Below are positions 58,901 to 64,000 of a stretch of 64,000 nt of DNA, in pieces. Source of the DNA: Ignelater luminosus (taxonomy: Eukaryota > Arthropoda > Insecta > Coleoptera > Elateridae); contig VTPC01000993.1 of assembly GCA_011009095.1 (NCBI GenBank), forward strand, positions 1 through 64,000, read 5' to 3'. Within the stretch, counting starts at the first letter, position 1. Every line of letters starts with the position of its first letter. The position numbers were made by a program, and so were the translations under genes. Under the pieces are notes generated by a model. That model saw nothing but the letters and a program-made list of their open reading frames with translations, did no database searches and was not told the origin of the DNA.

Positions 58901-60095
58901 CGAGGGTGGTCTGAAAAGTTTCCGACCTAACTAAAATACAAGACATTTTTTCTGAAAATTTTTTTTATTTTTCAACATAGTCTCCTTGTAACTCTACACA
59001 CCTCTCCCAGCAATGCTCCCATCTCTGTAACCCGTCCAAATAGTACTCGGCATTTTTCTCTGCAAAATAGTTGTTCACGAAGGTGATTGCCTTTTCATTT
59101 GACGAAAATCTTTGTCCTCCGAACGCAATTTTTAGATGAGGGAACAAAAAGAAGTCGCTTGGGGCTAGATCTGGTGAGTAAGGCGGATGGTCAAGCAGTT
59201 CAAACCGTAATTCGTGAATTTTCGCCATGGCAACCGCTGAGGTGTGAGACGGTGCGTTGTCTTGGTGAAACAGGATTTTATTTTTCTGCAAATGTGGCCG
59301 TTTTTTCGCAAGTTCTGCCTTCAGCTTGTCAAGTAATGATGCATAGTATGCTCCTGTAATGGTTTTTCCTTTTTGAAGATAATCGATTAAAATAACTCCA
59401 TGACTATCCCAAAAAACAGTTGCCATCACTTTCCCAGCCGAAAAACAGTTTTTGCTTTTTTTGGAGCCGGTTCCCCCTTTGCAGTCCACTGTTTGGACTG
59501 TATTTTTGTTTCGGGCGTATAATGGTGTATCCAAGTTTCATCTACAGTAATTAATCGGCGCCAACGCGCGGACAGCTTTCTCATGCCTAAATGTTGATTT
59601 AATATGCGACAAACACGTTCTTTTGACATGTTCATAACCTCTGCTATCCCTCTCACTTTAATTCGGCGGTCATCTAGCACCATTTGGTGAACTTTGGCGA
59701 TGTTTTCGTCGGTAGTTGCAGTTTTTGGACGTCCCGAACGTTCATCGTCTCCCAAGCTCTTACGGCCACGTTTAAATTCAGCAGCCCAAAATTTCACTGT
59801 AGTAAATGATGGTGCAGAGTCCCCATACACAGAATCCAACTCATCTTTTATTTGCGAAAGCGTATTGCTTTTCAAAAACAAATATTTAATGACAGCTCGA
59901 TACTCGATTTTGTCTATTTTCACAAAAAAACTCACATCAACTCACTCAAACGACTGCTACATAAAAACTGCGCGTCCAAAATGGCTGAAACTTTGGTGAG
60001 TAACTGTCAACAGATGAACAACAAAATTCAGTAGCTTTTATTTACGAGTGCTGCCATCTTCACGTTGAGGTCGGAAGCTTTTCAGACCACTCACG
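58901..60095 (-). mobile_element. Mariner element (1.2 kb, internally deleted)
   Basis: TIRs CGAGGGTGGTCTGAAAAGTT at the left and CGTGAGTGGTCTGAAAAGCT inverted at the right are flanked by TA (58899-58900 and 60096-60097). At 1195 bp it is about 100 bp shorter than the other two. Its ends differ from theirs, so three mariner families occur in this window. Confidence 0.92.
58965..59935 (-). pseudogene. Mariner transposase with linker deletion and frameshift
   Basis: From MSFFVKIDKIEYRAVIKYLF, a helix-turn-helix N-terminus is followed by RGRKSLGDDERSGRPKTATT. After SARW the usual WVPR...FLRR linker of some 25-30 residues is missing and the text resumes at RRLITVDETWIHHYTPETK. The frame shifts near 59480-59530, then continues with SAGKVMATVFWDSHGVILID, FHQDNAPSHT, YSPDLAPSDFF and ends GDYVEK. 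The catalytic triad is present. The missing linker and the shift should abolish activity. Confidence 0.88.
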
Positions 60096-60120
60096 TATTA
60101 TGTTTTTTTTCTTTCTTTCA

Positions 60121-62152
60121 AACAAACAAGACTAGCGTACTGTGAGAATTCAAATCGTTCAAGGAAAGATATGCAGGAGGAATTGACGGTTTAAAACCAG
60201 AACATCTTTTAAATTTATGCTCGTTAAAATATTCAGCGGGTACCAATTTGATTATTTCGCTAACAAAACTACATATGTAACCTGATGTTTTCTGCAAAAG
60301 TGAATGAAAATATTTTACTAATTTTCTACGGAGCTTCCTTATGTGCTCTTTCAAAAAAAGATGGAGGAGTTCGTTCCATTGCAGTAGTAAACGTATACAG
60401 ACGACTTGCTTCTTAAATTGCTTGTGCTTCAGTCTCTGAATTTATTTACGCCCATCACAATTAAGATTTGCTAGGAAAAATGGATGTGAGGCGGCGGTAC
60501 ATGCAACAATACGTTTTATCAACATAAACGCAAATTCTGAAGTAATTAGCTTAAAAATTGACCTGGAAAATGCTTATAATAGTTGAGAAAGGGAATTCAT
60601 GCTTCAGTCAATTAAGGATAAAACATCAGAGCTTTTTTATTTCTTCTATCAATGCTACACTTGTTGACCGTCTTTATTTTACGGGAATAAAATCATGAAA
60701 TCCTTTCCTGGAGCATTTTAAAAAAGCCCCAGCTCTCCTTTTGTCTTCAGTCTAACAACACAACCTATTATTGAAGCAATTAAATCTGAATTAAACTGTT
60801 GGTTTCGGGATAATAGAACTCTAGAAGGTGATCCAGAAACTGTATAAAAGGATTTTCACAAAATAAAAGAACTTTTCTCTAAGATGGGACTTGAAATAAA
60901 TCCTGCTAAATGCGAGTTATTTTTTTTTGATACGAAAGAACAAAAGGTCTTTGATGTATTCTCAGTCGCATCTCCGGGAATTTATACAATAGAAGAACTG
61001 ACATTGCTTGGTTCACCTGTAATTGATGAAGCTATATCAACGATTTTCTCCAAGAAATTAGAAGATATAAATCGATTGATTAACAGACTTTCAAGTATTA
61101 ATGCTCATGTAGCTTATTACTTATTACAACATTGTATTTTGATTACGAAACCGATGTACATTTTACGAAATTCTCAAATATTCAAATATTCGGAACTACT
61201 TCAACTTTGTGACAATATGATCAAAACTGGACTTGAAAATGTCTAAACTTATTCCTTTCAGATAGTCAATGGATTCGAGCTTCCCTCCCTATACGTAATG
61301 GAAGTATAGATGTAGCACTTTCGGCTTTTATTTTTTCAGTAAATGCATGCTTTGATCTAGTCAATTTAATAACCCATTCTAAAACTGACTTGTCAGAGGT
61401 TGCATCTTACAAAGATGCAATGGAGCTTTGGTACAGGCTAAACAAGACTGGGAGCTAATCGATGTTACACAAATAATTGAAAATTTTCATTTCTAATCTG
61501 AGATTGAACAAAACTTCTATAAAGGTTTATGCAAACCTGAATCGGATGCTTGGCTAAATGTTTTTCTCTCCAAATCACTTGACACTCTCCTAGATAATAA
61601 TTCGTTCAAGATTGCAATTGGACTTTGTCTAGGTTTAAATTTAAATACTACCCATACTTGCGTGTGTGGAAAGATAGTACTTTTTAATGGTCATTATGGC
61701 TTAAGCTGCAAGAAAGTATACGGAAAAATCAGCGTCATCGAAGAATAAATAAGGTTATCTGTTGTGCATTCAATACAGCTGGCTACCCTTCTAATCTGGA
61801 GCCACCAGGGTTATCTTGAACATATAACAAACGTCCCGACGCCATGATGCACTTTTCGTGGTCGGAAGGAAAACCTTTAGTTTGAGATTTTACTTGTATT
61901 AATACGTTGGCCTCTTGTTACACACAACTTATTTCGAAACCAGGTTCAATAGCAAAATGTGGATGTCAAAGAACAGGGTTACTTTTTCGTACCAATTGCA
62001 GTAGAAACAATGGGCCCTTGGAGTCTTGGAGCGCAATCAAGTTGATTAAAGATATTGGTCACAAAATTAGAATCTTATTTGATTTAGAGAATAAGTTTAG
62101 AAATCCAAAGAGGAAACGCATCACGTGTGTTAAATCCTTTTCCCCCAAGTGA
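60121..62152 (+). pseudogene. RT-like element protein, catalytic box lost
   Basis: Pieces in several frames read YAGGIDGLKPEHLLNLCS, GASLCALSKKDGGVRSIAVV, LKIDLENAYNS, LNCWFRDNRTLEGDPETV, MGLEINPAKCELFFFD, ELTLLGSPVIDEAISTIFSK, then THTCVCGKIV..NGHYGLSC, and a C-terminal PIAVETMGPWSL and IQRGNA. I recognise the order (GG-DGL-P, KKDGG-RPIAV, the YLDD box, LSLLGSP, CHCG...GHH-LSC) from a widespread arthropod/cnidarian family of predicted RT proteins of retroelement origin; I cannot name the clade. The catalytic YLDD position reads FRDN here, and many stops occur. The upstream part was split off by the mariner at 58901-60095. Confidence 0.65.
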
Positions 62153-62569
62153 AAAATTGAATGAGATATTTTACTTATAATGTCAAGTTAGAAAGTGTTT
62201 TAATGTTTTAATTTCTAATGCAAAAATTTTAAGATATTTATACGTTTTGCCTATATTCTGTAATAAACTTTAAATTCTTTATTATGTTCTAACCTAAAAA
62301 AGTTTTAGATGACATTCAGCGAAATCTTGCTTTAAAGACAATCTCAACAACAGCTTAATATTACCATCTTAAACTCAATATTCGTTATCGTTTCAGAATG
62401 CTTCTAATAATACATTGCTTGAAAATAATTTGAAAGCTTACTATGAGAGGGCGAAATAAGTTTTTGAACAAACCATGAGTTCGGACATAAGTTGAATTTA
62501 TTATGCAGAACCATATAAATAATAATAAGAAACATTTATTTTAAGGAAGACTCAGTAGCACTACAACAA
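62153..62569. other. Spacer without recognised content
   Basis: AT-rich; no coding similarity or clear repeat was found between the two element pseudogenes. Confidence 0.35.
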
Positions 62570-63900
62570 GAAGATTCACTGACGCAAAATTTTATTGACG
62601 AAAAAGATCCACCCTAAGAACATTTTTTTTACAAACAGGCCAGTTCATCACAGACAATCAGCTAAACAATAATTCTTTAGAAGAAAGCCCATCTCAAAAA
62701 AGTTTTTCTGGTTCTGAGAATAATAAAATTTTTGATAGCGATGACAGCATTTTGGACAGAAATTATAGTCCTTCTGAGGAAGAAATGGATGCAGAGAATG
62801 ACAGTGGTAAAATTGTATTAGAACACGATGAAGATAATGAAGCGGAGGCTAACGTTTCGCATCAAATCACTAACGGTCCGACGAAACAATTAACAAGGAA
62901 GAGAGTACGGAATATTGAATTGTGGAAAAGAAACAAAAGCAAGAAAAGCAGAAATTTGGATATAAAATATACAAATGCGCAGGGTAAAGTAATAGCTGCT
63001 TGAAAAATGGGAGATGTATGTTTGGATAAGTGTCCATTAAAATGTTTTACCAAAATTACTAATAAGGAACAAAGACAAATTTTCTATTATCATTGGAAAC
63101 TAGGAGACGTTGATTTATATAGATTGTTTTTGAATAATTCTATGTCCGAAATAAATTCTGTTTATCGTATGGTTAAACCTGGAAGTACCGGCGTTAAGAA
63201 TTATAAATATTCATTTTCCGTCAATAATAATAATAATATTCAAGTATGTAAGACCTTTTTTTAAAAATATTCTGGCAATAAATAACAGAATAATTTTTAC
63301 TACAACTAAGAAAAGAGATGAACAAGGAATGATCAAATTAGACCAAAGGGGAAAACACCACAAATTAAAAAGGTAATTGAAGAAATAAAGAATGACATAA
63401 GAGATCACATCAACTCTTTCCAAACGGTAAGCTCTCATTATTGTCGTTCTCTAACGAACCAAAAAGTATTTAGATGGAAGTTTGAATATTCGGATAATGT
63501 ATAGACTCTACCTTGAAATATAAAACAAATGGAAAGGAATATGCAATACATGGAGTTTATGCCAATATACTAAATATAGAAAGAAATATAGGATTTCATG
63601 TGCCAAAGAAAGACCAATGCACACTGTGTGAAAGTTACCAAAGAAGAAATCAAGAAAACGTACGAAGAACACCTAAAGAAAAGGACCTAAGCAGAATAGA
63701 GAAAAATGAAGACGTCCAAAATGAAAACGTGAAAGTTTATTGCTTCGACTTGAATAGTTTTACCTAATCCATGTGGTGATATAAATACGCTGTATTATAA
63801 AAGGAAACTGGTAACTTATTCTTTTACAATATTTGACGTGAGATATAAAAAAAGTGAAAATCAAGATACGATATGTACGACAATGATCCGATTGCTGAGG
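62570..63900 (+). pseudogene. Broken copy of a second multicopy arthropod element family
   Basis: In order: an acidic leader (DRNYSPSEEEMDAENDSGK), a basic segment (RKRVRNIELWKRNKSKKSRN), YTNAQGKVIAA then a stop, CPLKCFTKITNKEQRQIFYY, WKLGDVDLYR, QVCKTFF, a frameshift, FQTVSSHYCRS-like text, NIERNIGFHVPKKDQCTLCE and VYCFDLNSF followed in another frame by PCGDINTLYYKRKLVTYSFT. This series (C-x3-C, W-LGD, VCK-FFL, SHY-R, LGF--PKKD-C--C, FDLQ-VL, YYKRKL) is known to me from repeated uncharacterised insect proteins, probably transposases with zinc-binding parts. At least four breaks are present, and the C-terminus runs toward or past the window edge. Confidence 0.65.
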
Positions 63901-64000
63901 TGTATTTGACCAGACTATATCCCAAATAAAATAGTTTACTGTTTTAATGTTCTTTATTACAACAATAAAAATTATTTTTTATGTTATAATTATTATAAGT

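Noticed and set aside
62862-63438. Minus-strand ORFs opposite the 62.6-63.8 kb element gene
   Set aside because: They are low-complexity complements of lysine- and asparagine-rich coding sequence on the plus strand.

Overview
This window is from an AT-rich, intron-bearing, transposon-packed insect nuclear genome. The evidence is 7tm_6-type odorant-receptor exons with GT-AG introns, several mariner elements with TA duplications, LINE, hAT and Gypsy-type LTR remains, and no bacterial gene organisation. A beetle is plausible from the look of the receptors and repeats, but the order is not proven by anything here.

The host genes are a head-to-tail array of odorant receptors, all on the + strand. 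Copy A (4.55-5.09 kb) shows only its last two coding exons. Copy B (13.9-27.5 kb) is complete: six exons of 208, 155, 318, 225, 261 and 54 nt make a 406-residue receptor. Copy C (35.4-58.1 kb) has six exons of the same lengths, but a 1.3-kb mariner element sits inside coding exon 1. The flanks and introns of the copies are also homologous, so whole genomic units were duplicated. A decayed LINE reverse-transcriptase piece lies just upstream of exon 5 in all three copies, so it is older than the duplications.

Almost everything else is mobile-element debris. 0-4.4 kb: hAT tail, a broken multicopy arthropod element gene on the - strand, and Gypsy and LINE RT fragments. 5.4-12 kb: old repeats and a long solo LTR. 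Introns of B: a fold-back element (14.5-15.9 kb), a TIR element of inverted satellite-like arrays (17.8-19.25 kb), a small MITE and a mariner-like element with long TIRs (23.3-24.9 kb). B-C spacer: a TIR-bounded element of about 4.5 kb containing tandem repeats and a mariner. Introns of C: a nearly complete LINE with a PHD-finger ORF1 inside an older mariner-like relic, a hAT relic, and three solo-LTR-like insertions with 4-bp target duplications. 58.4-64 kb: an element gene with an unusual RT, itself broken by a third mariner, and a broken copy of another multicopy arthropod family.

Because introns of B and C are paralogous, most insertions in one copy have an empty site in the other, which defines their ends and relative ages. 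I saw no clear novel biological system. The most informative objects are the receptor triplet with one copy silenced by a mariner, and several element families that I could recognise but not classify.
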